Shown in pieces: positions 48,410-55,470 of a stretch of 64,000 nucleotides of DNA. The stretch's first letter is position 1, and every line of letters starts with the position of its first letter. A model generated the notes under the pieces. It saw only the letters and a list, made by a program, of their open reading frames with translations. It had not been told where the DNA came from and searched no databases. Source of the stretch: Thermus sediminis (GTDB lineage: Bacteria > Deinococcota > Deinococci > Deinococcales > Thermaceae); assembly GCF_003426945.1 (NCBI RefSeq), contig NZ_QURO01000004.1:1847501-1911500 (forward strand), read 5' to 3'. The position numbers and the translations under genes were made by a program.

Positions 48410-49612
48410 TTAGTGCTCCACGCCCACCACCTGGAAGAGGGCGATGCCGGAGGGCGCGCCCCCAACTTGCAGGCGGGCCCCCACCTTCCCCTCCTTCAGG
48501 TCCACCCGGACCACCTCCCCCTTCTGGGGGTCGGTGAGGTAGGCCACCCCATGGCCTACGGCCAGGCCGGACGCGGGGGCGCCCTGGGCCCTGGGGCTTA
48601 CGGCCTCTAGGCTCCAGACCACCCTCCGGGTCCCGGGGTCCAGGCGGTGGAGGCGGCCGTCCTCGGTGAGGACGTAAAGCCCCTCCCCCTCCGGGTCAAA
48701 GGCGAAGCGCCAGGGCCTGGCGGGAAGGGGGAGGACCTCGAGCCTCCCCTCCTTTGGGTGGACCAGGGCCAGGCCCTGGCCGAAGTTGCCCACGAGGAAG
48801 GGGTGGGCGGGGTGGGCCGTGAGGGTGCCCACCCGGGTCCCATCGGGGGTTCCGGGCGGGTTGGGGAGCTTGCGCCCCAGGAAGCCCCGGCCCTGGCGCT
48901 GGACCAGGAGAACCCCGTCCGCGCAACCGAAGGCCGCCCAGTCCCCTAGGACCGCCTGGCCGTGAAGCCGGGGGCAGGCCTGGGGGAGGGTGAGCACCCT
49001 CTGGCCCCCCGGGGTGTAGACCTCGAGGCGGCCCCCTTCTACCCCTCCTGCCAGGACGCTCTCCCCCACCACGGCCACCGAGCCGTGGTCCGCGCCCCCG
49101 GTGGCGACGAGCCTGGGGGTGAAGTCCAAGCCCAGCCGCCTCAGGTCAAAGAGGGCCACGGTGCCGTCCCCATCGTGGAACACCGCCGCCCAGCGGTCGT
49201 CCACGAAGACGTGGGTGGGCCTAGGGCCGGTGCGCAGGGTGGCGGCCACGTAGGGGTTCTCGGGCTTCACGTCCTGGTGGTCCCCGTGGTCCTCCAGGCG
49301 CAGGCCGCCCCAGAGGAAGCCCACAGCGTTCCCCGCCCGGTGCACCATGAGGACGTACTGCCCCCCGGGCAGGGGGTAGAGGGCGGCGGGGGAGGGGACG
49401 GTGAAGCGGGCAAGCTCCTTCCCCTCCTCCTCCAGGACCAGGACCAGGGGGCTTCGGGCATCGGCCACGGCGATGCGGGTGAAGAGCTTTTCCTCATCGT
49501 GATGGTGGCCGTGGGCCCCGTGCTTGGAGTGGGCGGTCTCGTGGCCGCTGTGGGCCAGGGCTAGACCTAAAACCGCCACGCCTAAAACCTGCCTAACCGT
49601 TGTCGTCCACAT
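48410..49612 (-). CDS. Periplasmic zinc metallochaperone, AztD-like beta-propeller
   Basis: 400 residues with a signal peptide (MWTTTVRQVLGVAVLGLALA) and then a His-rich stretch (residues about 21-40: HSGHETAHSKHGAHGHHH) followed by repeated beta-propeller blades (DGTVALFDLRRLGLDF, DPEGEGLYVLTEDGRLHRLDPGTR). This layout matches AztD, the chaperone that loads zinc onto the binding protein AztC, whose gene is directly upstream here. ATG 49612 is preceded by AAAGGAGG; the stop of aztC (TAG) is part of the same segment. Confidence 0.85.
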   Translation of the reverse strand: MWTTTVRQVLGVAVLGLALAHSGHETAHSKHGAHGHHHDEEKLFTRIAVADARSPLVLVLEEEGKELARFTVPSPAALYPLPGGQYVLMVHRAGNAVGFLWGGLRLEDHGDHQDVKPENPYVAATLRTGPRPTHVFVDDRWAAVFHDGDGTVALFDLRRLGLDFTPRLVATGGADHGSVAVVGESVLAGGVEGGRLEVYTPGGQRVLTLPQACPRLHGQAVLGDWAAFGCADGVLLVQRQGRGFLGRKLPNPPGTPDGTRVGTLTAHPAHPFLVGNFGQGLALVHPKEGRLEVLPLPARPWRFAFDPEGEGLYVLTEDGRLHRLDPGTRRVVWSLEAVSPRAQGAPASGLAVGHGVAYLTDPQKGEVVRVDLKEGKVGARLQVGGAPSGIALFQVVGVEH

Positions 49613-49614
49613 GC

Positions 49615-50502
49615 CTAACCTCCTTTCACCACTTCGCAGAGCCTTTCCCGGTTCCAACGGAGGAGCTCCAGGTAGCTCGGCACCCTCCGGTCCAGGACAT
49701 CCGTGTACAGGACCACCATCCTGGCCCCCAGTTCCTGGGCCAGGAGGCGCATGGGGGCGGGGTCGTACTGGGGCTCGGCCACCACCAGGTCCACGCCCCT
49801 GAGCTCCGCCTCCCGGATGAGGGCGATGCGGGCCCGCACCCCCTCGTCCCGCCCGTGGGTGTCCCGGAGGGCCCCCAGGATCTCCATGCCGTGGCGGCGG
49901 GCCAGGTAGGAGAGGGAGAGGTGGGCCACCACCACCCGAAGGCGCGTTTCTCCCAAGCAGGCGCGGAGTCTGGCGTCCTCCTCGAGGGCCCTTCTGCGGA
50001 AGGAATCCACGTTCCTAAGGAAGGCCTCCCTCCCCTGGGGGTCCAGCCTGGAGAGCTCCTGGGCCATCTCCTCGGCGTAGCGCACGCCGTAGGTGGGGTC
50101 CAGCCACATGTGGGGGTCGCAGTCCCCGTGGAGGTGGACCCCCTTCTCCCTGAGGCCCAGGAGGCCGCAGATGGGGTCCGGCATCCTGGGGGCCAGCTCC
50201 ACCACCCGGGCCCCCCGGGGGAGGAGGTTCTTAAGCCTCGGCAGGTAGGGCTCGAGGCCCAGTCCGTTGGCGAAGAGGAGCCTGGCCCGGGAGAGCTCCA
50301 TGGCGGTGGAGGGCCGGAGGTCAAAGACGTGGGGGTCCGCCCCCATGGGCACCACGCTCCCCACCCGGAACCGCCCTCCCGCCACCTCCCCTGCGATGCT
50401 GGCCAGGACCGGGGTGGTGGCCACCACCGGGGCCTGGGCCAGGGCTAGGCCCTGGGCCAAGGCCAGGCCGAGGAAAAGGACCAAACTAGAGAACTTCCGC
50501 AC
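49615..50502 (-). CDS. Zinc ABC transporter substrate-binding protein (AztC/ZnuA type)
   Basis: 295 residues of the cluster A-I metal-binding family. A signal peptide (1-23) is followed by VVATTPVLASIAGEVAGG. Likely zinc ligands are His in GADPHVFDLRP, His in HLHGDCDPHMWLDPTYG, His in VVAHLSLSYL and an acidic residue in AEPQYDP. The start is GTG with AGGAGG before it. Context with an AztD-like chaperone supports zinc over manganese. No permease or ATPase gene is in the operon, so these must be elsewhere. Confidence 0.88.
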   Translation of the reverse strand: MRKFSSLVLFLGLALAQGLALAQAPVVATTPVLASIAGEVAGGRFRVGSVVPMGADPHVFDLRPSTAMELSRARLLFANGLGLEPYLPRLKNLLPRGARVVELAPRMPDPICGLLGLREKGVHLHGDCDPHMWLDPTYGVRYAEEMAQELSRLDPQGREAFLRNVDSFRRRALEEDARLRACLGETRLRVVVAHLSLSYLARRHGMEILGALRDTHGRDEGVRARIALIREAELRGVDLVVAEPQYDPAPMRLLAQELGARMVVLYTDVLDRRVPSYLELLRWNRERLCEVVKGG

Positions 50503-50504
50503 GC

Positions 50505-50930
50505 CTAACCTCCTATATGGGGCCCTCCCAGGAGGGCCTTCCAGTCCTTGAGGTGCCGCTTGGCCCCGGGGGGAAGCCGCCTGAGGTACCGCCCCCGCCC
50601 CTCTCCCCGGAGCCGGATCACGGCGGCCTCGTATTCCTTGAGGAAGGGGAGGAAGTGCCGAAGCCCCTCCCGGAAGTCCAGGGGCTCGGCCTCGGGGTGG
50701 ACCGCCGGGGGGTAAGGGGGGATGGGGGCCCGGTAGAAGCGCTCCTTGGGCCTCAGGTAGAGGACCCCCCGGTACCAGAGGCCGGTGGAGTGGAGGAGGG
50801 TCTCCTCCCGGAGGTAGAGGCTAGAGCCTATCCCCTCGGGGTGGGGCCTCTTGGCGAAGCCCAGGGCGGTGAGGAGGCCGTGTTCCGCCTCGAGGCCCAT
50901 CAGGTACATGACCACGGGCATGGGGTTCAT
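50505..50930 (-). CDS. Uncharacterised protein in the zinc operon
   Basis: 141 residues, not recognised. It has no signal peptide; the middle is rich in Pro, Tyr and Arg (RAPIPPYPPAVHPEAEPL) and the end is basic (KRHLKDWKALL). The ATG overlaps the stop of the upstream propeller gene (ATGA), and its end carries the ribosome site for aztC, so it is translated with the zinc genes. Possibly a regulator or accessory factor, but nothing in the sequence shows this. Confidence 0.65.
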   Translation of the reverse strand: MNPMPVVMYLMGLEAEHGLLTALGFAKRPHPEGIGSSLYLREETLLHSTGLWYRGVLYLRPKERFYRAPIPPYPPAVHPEAEPLDFREGLRHFLPFLKEYEAAVIRLRGEGRGRYLRRLPPGAKRHLKDWKALLGGPHIGG

Positions 50931-52104
50931 GGCCGCACCAGGACCAGGCGGGTGGGGCTACCCCCCGTGCGCAGGTAGCGGAGGACCCGCCCCCGCTCCC
51001 CGTCCACCTCGGCCACCAGGCCCAGGTGGGGAAGGCTCACATAGACGAGCCTCTTCTCGGGCCAGGGGGCCAGGTCGGGGTAGATGGCCCCGCCCGTGTC
51101 CTCATCGGCCTCTGGGAAGGGCCTCGGAGCCACCCGGACCTCCCTGAGGAGCCCTCCCTCCCGGGCCTCCCGCACCTGGAGCCTGCCGTCACTGAGGAGG
51201 ACGTAAAGCCGCTTCCCGTCCGACTTCCCCCTGAGGAAGACCCCTCCCAAGGGGATGGGGGTGAGGCTCAGGGCCTCAGGGTCCAGGCGCTGGAGGTGCT
51301 TCACCCCGTCCGAGTAGCCGAAGAAGGCCCCTTCCCCCTCCAGGAAGGCCCCGATCCGCTCCCCGGCCACGGGGTAGGCCAGGCGGGCCCGCTCCTGGCC
51401 TCTTTCCAGAACCAGGACATCCCGGGCGCAGGCGAAGAAGCTCCGGCCGGTCTCCTTGTGGAAGGCCTCCCCGTGCTCAATGGGGCAGGGGAAGCGCCCC
51501 CCTCCTCCCCCCCGAGGCCCTGGGGGTAGAGGACCACCTGCCCCCGGCCCAGGAGGGTGAGGTAGACCCCCTCCGGGGCCTCCACCACGTGGTAGTGGTC
51601 GGGGTTGGGAAGCCGTAGCCTTTCCGCCTGGAAGGCGGCCTCGGGGGCTAGGCTTTCCTCAGGGAAGAGGAAGGCCACGGCATCCCGCTCGGCGAAGGCC
51701 AGAAGCCGCCCCCCGTGGGTGTAGGCCTCCTGCCCGTGGCCGATGTTCCACCCCCGGCCCAGGAGAAGGCTTTTGGCGATCACGGGCCGGCTCCACCGCC
51801 CCTCCTCCTTTCCCGTCCAGACGGCGGTGAGCCACTGCCGGTCCGTGTCCCGCCCCCGGGAGACCAGGAGGTACCGGCCCGAGGGGGTGGCCACCAGGCT
51901 CATCCCCATGGGGGGGAGGCTAAGCTCGGCCACCGCCTTGCCCCCGGGTAGGTCCAGGGCCAGGAGGCGGCTATGGCCCGGGCGGTTGTCCAGGGCGAAG
52001 AGCCGCGCCTCGGCCTGGTAGGCCTCCTTCACCTCAGGGACAGCCCTGTGGGCCAAGCCTGCTCCCAACAGGGCTATCAAGAGAAGCGTTGTCGCGCTTC
52101 GCAT
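50927..52104 (-). pseudogene. Second AztD-like beta-propeller gene, frameshifted
   Basis: Exported propeller protein split by a single-base shift. The signal peptide (MRSATTLLLIALLGAGLAHRA) and first 200 residues are intact up to QGLGGEEGG. The continuation (RFPCPIEHGEAFHK, then ERIGAFLEGEGAFFGYSDGV to the end) is one frame away. One more G in the six-G run at about 51500-51505 would restore 392 residues, close to the intact AztD-like protein. It is the first gene after the zinc-type promoter, with GGAGGTG before the ATG. It may be a true mutation or a homopolymer read error. Confidence 0.78.
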
Positions 52105-52123
52105 CCGCGCACCTCCGGGCAAA

Positions 52124-52152
52124 ATAGTATTGAAAATGCATTATCATGTCAA
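52124..52152 (-). promoter_or_regulatory. Strong promoter with internal Zur/Fur-like palindrome
   Basis: TTGACA (52147-52152), a 17-base spacer and TACTAT (52124-52129). The spacer holds TGATAATGCATTTTCA (52131-52146), an inverted repeat matching at seven of eight pairs and resembling Fur-family operators. A repressor bound there would block polymerase. The downstream zinc operon suggests Zur; the assignment is inference. Confidence 0.75.
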
Positions 52153-52375
52153 TCCCCCATGAGGTGAGGCCAACCCTTACCCTCAAGGGCCCATCCCGAA
52201 GCTCTGCGGCGTAAACGCCCCACTTGAAGCGTCTTCCCGATGCCCCGGTCCCCTGGCTAGTCGGCCTCGAGTGGGGTTCAACCCGCTTCCCCATTTCTCC
52301 CCCAGCTCATAAGGGGGGAGGGAGTTTTCCCTTTGGCTAGAGTCTAGGACCGGATGCTGCGAGACCTCGGGCCCC

Positions 52376-53170
52376 CTAGAAGGATACTTGGGAAGCCTCG
52401 GGGGACAGTCCCTTTCTGCGACGCTTCTCTCGGTACATCCTCTGGTCGGCCAGGTCCAGAAGGGCTTCTCCCTGGGCCTCTTCGGGGAGGGCTGTCCCCA
52501 CGCTTACGGGAAACGCCTGGAGGGTCTCGAGGGCCTCTTTGAGGGCTTCCCTGGGGAGGATGAGGGCGAACTCGTCCCCCCCTAGGCGGAAGGCCTTCCC
52601 CCCGTGGGTTTGGGCCAGCCCCTGGAGGAGGGAGGCGAAGGACTTGAGGAGAGCATCCCCTGCCAGGTGTCCTTCCTGGTCGTTGACCGCTTTTAGGCCG
52701 TCCAGGTCCATGAGGAGGAAGGCTGTCCCTAGGGGGAGGCCTCTCCTTAGGACGCGCTCCAGGGCCCTACGGTTGGCCAGGCCTGTGAGCCAGTCCGTAC
52801 GGGCTTGCCGCTCCAGCTCATCCCGGTATCCAGCCCCCTTCAGGGCGGCAAGGAGGTGGTCCAGGAAGAGGGCTGCCAGGCGCAACTCCTGAACCTCCTC
52901 TACCTGGGGGTAGTCCAGGAAAAGGTAGAAAGGGTTCGGGGGGCCAGGGAAGTAGGCCCCATAGCCCACCTTTCCCGCCAAACGCGCCAGGCCTCGCTCC
53001 GGCTGGCCCCTGCCTTCCTCTTGGGAGAGCACCCGGAGCCTGGCGCCGGGGAAGATCCAGCCCACACCCTCCTCCGCTCGCCGCAGCACCTCGGTGAACC
53101 CTGCTTCGGGAAACCGGCTGGTCACCTCGTGCAGGAGGAGCAGGCGGAGGAGTAGGGCCTCTACGTTCAC
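52376..53170 (-). CDS. Diguanylate cyclase (GGDEF) with N-terminal sensory domain
   Basis: 264 residues. The C-terminal 150 form a GGDEF domain with DWLTGLANRRALE at its start, LLMDLDGLKAVND and the active motif RLGGDEFALI, so it should make cyclic di-GMP. The N-terminal 110 residues resemble a GAF-like sensor but are not clearly assigned. No membrane segment. The start is GTG overlapping the stop of the CMD gene (GTGA), so the two are co-translated. Confidence 0.9.
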   Translation of the reverse strand: MNVEALLLRLLLLHEVTSRFPEAGFTEVLRRAEEGVGWIFPGARLRVLSQEEGRGQPERGLARLAGKVGYGAYFPGPPNPFYLFLDYPQVEEVQELRLAALFLDHLLAALKGAGYRDELERQARTDWLTGLANRRALERVLRRGLPLGTAFLLMDLDGLKAVNDQEGHLAGDALLKSFASLLQGLAQTHGGKAFRLGGDEFALILPREALKEALETLQAFPVSVGTALPEEAQGEALLDLADQRMYREKRRRKGLSPEASQVSF

Positions 53171-53655
53171 ACCGCATCCACTGGGATGGTCAGGAGGTCG
53201 GTCCAGGCGTTCACCATCCGGAAAAGGCCCAGGGTGGCCACGGCCTCCTTGACCTCGGCCTCCGTGAGGCCTGCCTCCCGAAGAGGAGCCAGTAGGGCTG
53301 GGTCGTGGGGGTGGGGGGCTGCGCTGTGGGCGAAGTGGAGGAGGCCCGCTACCTTGGGGGGAAGGCCCTCTGGGACCTCCCCCCGCTCCAGCGCCCGCAG
53401 GAGGGGCTCCTCCACCCCCTGGAGCATGAGGGCGTGCAGGTGAACCCGGGCCGCGTACTCGGAGCCCACCCGCTTTGAGGCCACCACCCCCATCATCTCC
53501 TTGACGGTCCGGGGCAGGGTCCCCCGGAGGATCACGTGCCGGAAGGCCTTCCAGAGAGCGGTCTGGACCTCGGGAACCTCACTAGCCCAGGCGAAAGCGT
53601 TGGGCACAAGGCCGAGGCCCAGCTCCGCCACGATCTCCCGCTCGGTTTCTCCCAT
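53167..53655 (-). CDS. Carboxymuconolactone decarboxylase (AhpD-like) family protein without redox Cys
   Basis: 162 residues of the CMD fold: GLVPNAFAWASEVPEVQTALWKA, VKEMMGVVASKRVGSEYAARVHLHAL and the helical end. The CxxC or CxxxxxxH redox site of AhpD is replaced by YAARVHLH, so peroxidase activity is doubtful. The ATG at 53655 follows a consensus TATAAT (53662-53667) by 6 bases. The dispersed hairpin repeat lies directly upstream of this promoter. Coupled to the GGDEF gene, so it may act in the same signalling path. Confidence 0.8.
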   Translation of the reverse strand: MGETEREIVAELGLGLVPNAFAWASEVPEVQTALWKAFRHVILRGTLPRTVKEMMGVVASKRVGSEYAARVHLHALMLQGVEEPLLRALERGEVPEGLPPKVAGLLHFAHSAAPHPHDPALLAPLREAGLTEAEVKEAVATLGLFRMVNAWTDLLTIPVDAV

Positions 53656-53661
53656 AGGAGC

Positions 53662-53667
53662 ATTATA
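53662..53667 (-). promoter_or_regulatory. -10 box (TATAAT) for the CMD/GGDEF operon
   Basis: TATAAT ends 6 bases before the ATG. The -35 position (about 53685-53690) falls inside the 12-bp hairpin of the dispersed repeat, so the repeat may shape this promoter. Confidence 0.6.
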
Positions 53668-53673
53668 GTACCA

Positions 53674-53740
53674 CCCCATGCTGGCCTAAGCCAGCATGGG
53701 GGCCCCGGCAGAAGGTGTCCAGGAGGCTTTTCTGAGCTGG
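53674..53740 (-). repeat. 65-bp dispersed repeat, copy 2, with 12-bp hairpin
   Basis: The same 12-bp stem as copy 1 (CCCCATGCTGGC and GCCAGCATGGGG, 53674-53685 and 53690-53701) plus the flanking bases up to about 53738, in the opposite orientation. Differences from copy 1 lie mostly outside the stem. Confidence 0.75.
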
Positions 53741-53773
53741 TAGAACGAAGGAACCAGGAAGAAAGGGTATAAC

Positions 53774-53795
53774 AGGCCCCCCGGCCGGGGGGCCT
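53774..53795 (-). terminator. Hairpin after the ferritin-like remnant
   Basis: AGGCCCCCC and GGGGGGCCT form nine pairs around GGCC, followed on the minus strand by GTTAT. It lies just after the stop of the truncated ferritin-like frame and probably ended its transcript. Confidence 0.65.
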
Positions 53796-53800
53796 GAGGG

Positions 53801-54190
53801 TTACCTGATCTGGCCGTTCAGGCCCTGCGGGAAGAAGCCACCGGGTTGCTTCTTTGGGTTCAGGTAGACGATCTTCAGAACCCCATCCGTGGTGCGGCTG
53901 AAGACCACGCCGTTTGGGTCGGCCGGGACGATGTTGGGCGTGCCCATCTTGGTAAGGGGCTCATCCCCGCCTCCTGCCAGGGTATTCCGCGCGTTGGCGA
54001 TGGCGTTGGCCAGGGCTTCCACCGTGAGGCCGGTGCCGGGTACAGGCTGGTTGCGGATCGTGCTCAAGTACTGGCGGACCGCGCCCGCGTGGTAGGCCTC
54101 GGCCGCCAGGATGCCCGCCGCGGGGGCCAGGACGTTCTGCTTGTCGGTGATGAGGGGGGCGGCCCCGTTGTGACAGTTGGATGCGGCAAG
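53801..54190 (-). pseudogene. 5'-truncated ferritin-like (PCC13-62 type) gene
   Basis: An open frame without a proper start. It reads GAAPLITDKQNVLAPAAGILAAEAYHAGAVRQYL, the C-terminal part of ferritin-like proteins related to desiccation protein PCC13-62, and continues to a stop at 53801. The N-terminal two thirds with the first metal ligands are missing: the frame abuts a terminator hairpin and an in-frame TGA. A TTG at about 54067 could start an 88-residue peptide. It is probably the remnant of a deletion. Confidence 0.65.
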
Positions 54191-54214
54191 GGGGGCAGGG
54201 TTGCCCCTGCCCCC
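54191..54214 (-). terminator. Terminator after the CHRD gene
   Basis: GGGGGCAGGG (54191-54200) pairs perfectly with CCCTGCCCCC (54205-54214) around a four-base loop, GCAA on the minus strand. It lies 14 bases after the CHRD stop and is followed by CTTG, not a T tract. Confidence 0.75.
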
Positions 54215-54228
54215 TCATGGCCTCGGAC

Positions 54229-54723
54229 CTAGATCAGGATCTGCCCCCGGACCTCGCCCCCCCGGAAGGCGGTGGTATGGATGTCAAAGTAGAGCTCCCC
54301 CCGGCGCAGGCGGGCTAGGTCCTCGAGGCCAAGCTCAATCCGGTCCCGGAAGGCCGCGCTCCGCCCATCGGGCCCGGGCTCCACCCTGAGGGCCTGGAGG
54401 AGCGGGCCGTTCGCCCCCCTGGGCCCCCGGTGGAGGTGGACGGCGCTGGTGAGGCGGGCGTTCAGGGCGGGGTCGTCCACGGGGTCCAGGCGGTAGTCCC
54501 GGAAGGGGCCCTGGAGGTTGGCCACCGCCCCGAGGATGTCCAGGACCCGGCCCTCCACCCTGAGGCTCACCACGGCCACAGCGGGGCTCGGGGTAGGGTT
54601 TGGCACCACCTCCTTCCCGGTAAGGACCACGGAGCGGACCACCGCCGGGGTTGCCTGCGCCTGCGAACGGGTTAGGGCAGGCAGGGCCAGGGCGGCCAAG
54701 GCCAGGAACTGCCGCCGCCGCAC
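54229..54723 (-). CDS. CHRD-domain exported protein
   Basis: 164 residues. The N-terminus MRRRQFLALAALALPAL is a likely Tat signal (RRQFL). The rest is a single CHRD domain, a beta-rich fold named from chordin, with HLHRGPRGANGPLLQAL and GELYFDIHTTAFRGGEVRGQI. The family is common in secreted proteins but its function is unknown. The start is GTG, with GGAGGT before it; that segment is also the end of the ferritin-like gene, so the two are coupled. Confidence 0.9.
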   Translation of the reverse strand: MRRRQFLALAALALPALTRSQAQATPAVVRSVVLTGKEVVPNPTPSPAVAVVSLRVEGRVLDILGAVANLQGPFRDYRLDPVDDPALNARLTSAVHLHRGPRGANGPLLQALRVEPGPDGRSAAFRDRIELGLEDLARLRRGELYFDIHTTAFRGGEVRGQILI

Positions 54724-54725
54724 GC

Positions 54726-55358
54726 CTACCTCCGGATGAAGCCCCCCACCGCCCGCTGGGCCTCCTCAGGGGTGATGGCCACCTCAAAGGCCCGGTCCGC
54801 GGGGGAGCGGGGTCCGGGGAGCTCCCTGTCCCCGAGGAGGATGCGGGAGGCCCGCACCGTGGCCCGGTGGGCCGCCTCGTTGCCCAGGATGGCCCCGGCG
54901 GCCTTTAGGATCTCCTTGTTGCCGATGAGGGGGAGGGCCCCCAGGTAGGCCCCCACGAAGGCGTCCTCCAGGGCGTTGAGGAGGCGGAGGATGGCCAGCT
55001 GGTTCCGGGGCAGGAACTCCACGGGGTAGGTGAAGTTGGGCCGCTCCACGGGCCTTGCGCCCAAGGAGGTGATGGTGTCCCGCAGGGCCTTCACGTGGGC
55101 CTCCTCCTGCTCCTGGGCAGCCTCCAGGTAGTCCTTCACCAGGCCCTCAAACCCCCCGAAGCGGCTGCGGGCGTAGGCGTCGGCGGCCAGGTACTCCGCG
55201 GTGAGGGCCAGCTGCAGGATGTCCAGGTCCGAGGGGCCCCGCCCGGCCTGGGCCAGGGCCCGCCCCACCAGGTGCCCGGCGAAGGCCGAGGAGAGGCCCA
55301 CGGCCGTCAAGACCTTCACGAACTGCCTGCGCGCCAGGTTGCGCTCCAGCTTCTCCAT
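54726..55358 (-). CDS. Ferritin-like domain protein with Tat signal
   Basis: 210 residues. The Tat-like signal RRQFVKVLTAVGLSSAFA is followed by a four-helix ferritin-like domain: LALTAEYLAADAYARSRF, AAQEQEEAHVKALRD (Glu/His metal ligands) and AAGAILGNEAAHRATVRA. It may bind iron or act in oxidative or desiccation defence in the periplasm. AAAGGAGG precedes the ATG. It is divergent from the PATAN-peroxiredoxin gene and upstream of the CHRD gene. Confidence 0.85.
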   Translation of the reverse strand: MEKLERNLARRQFVKVLTAVGLSSAFAGHLVGRALAQAGRGPSDLDILQLALTAEYLAADAYARSRFGGFEGLVKDYLEAAQEQEEAHVKALRDTITSLGARPVERPNFTYPVEFLPRNQLAILRLLNALEDAFVGAYLGALPLIGNKEILKAAGAILGNEAAHRATVRASRILLGDRELPGPRSPADRAFEVAITPEEAQRAVGGFIRR

Positions 55359-55470
55359 ACTTCCCTCCTTTGGAGGGCCCTTGCCGTCCCTCCACCCCTC
55401 CCTACGGCCACTGGGGGAGCTTTGGATGTGGGCATCCGCATCCCCCGCCCCGGCCGTAAGGAGGGGCAGG

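Noticed and set aside
52034-52294. 86-residue minus-strand frame across the zinc promoter
   Set aside because: It would pass through the -35, operator and -10. The C-terminal part is a shadow of the propeller gene. Possible old gene remnant, but not supported.
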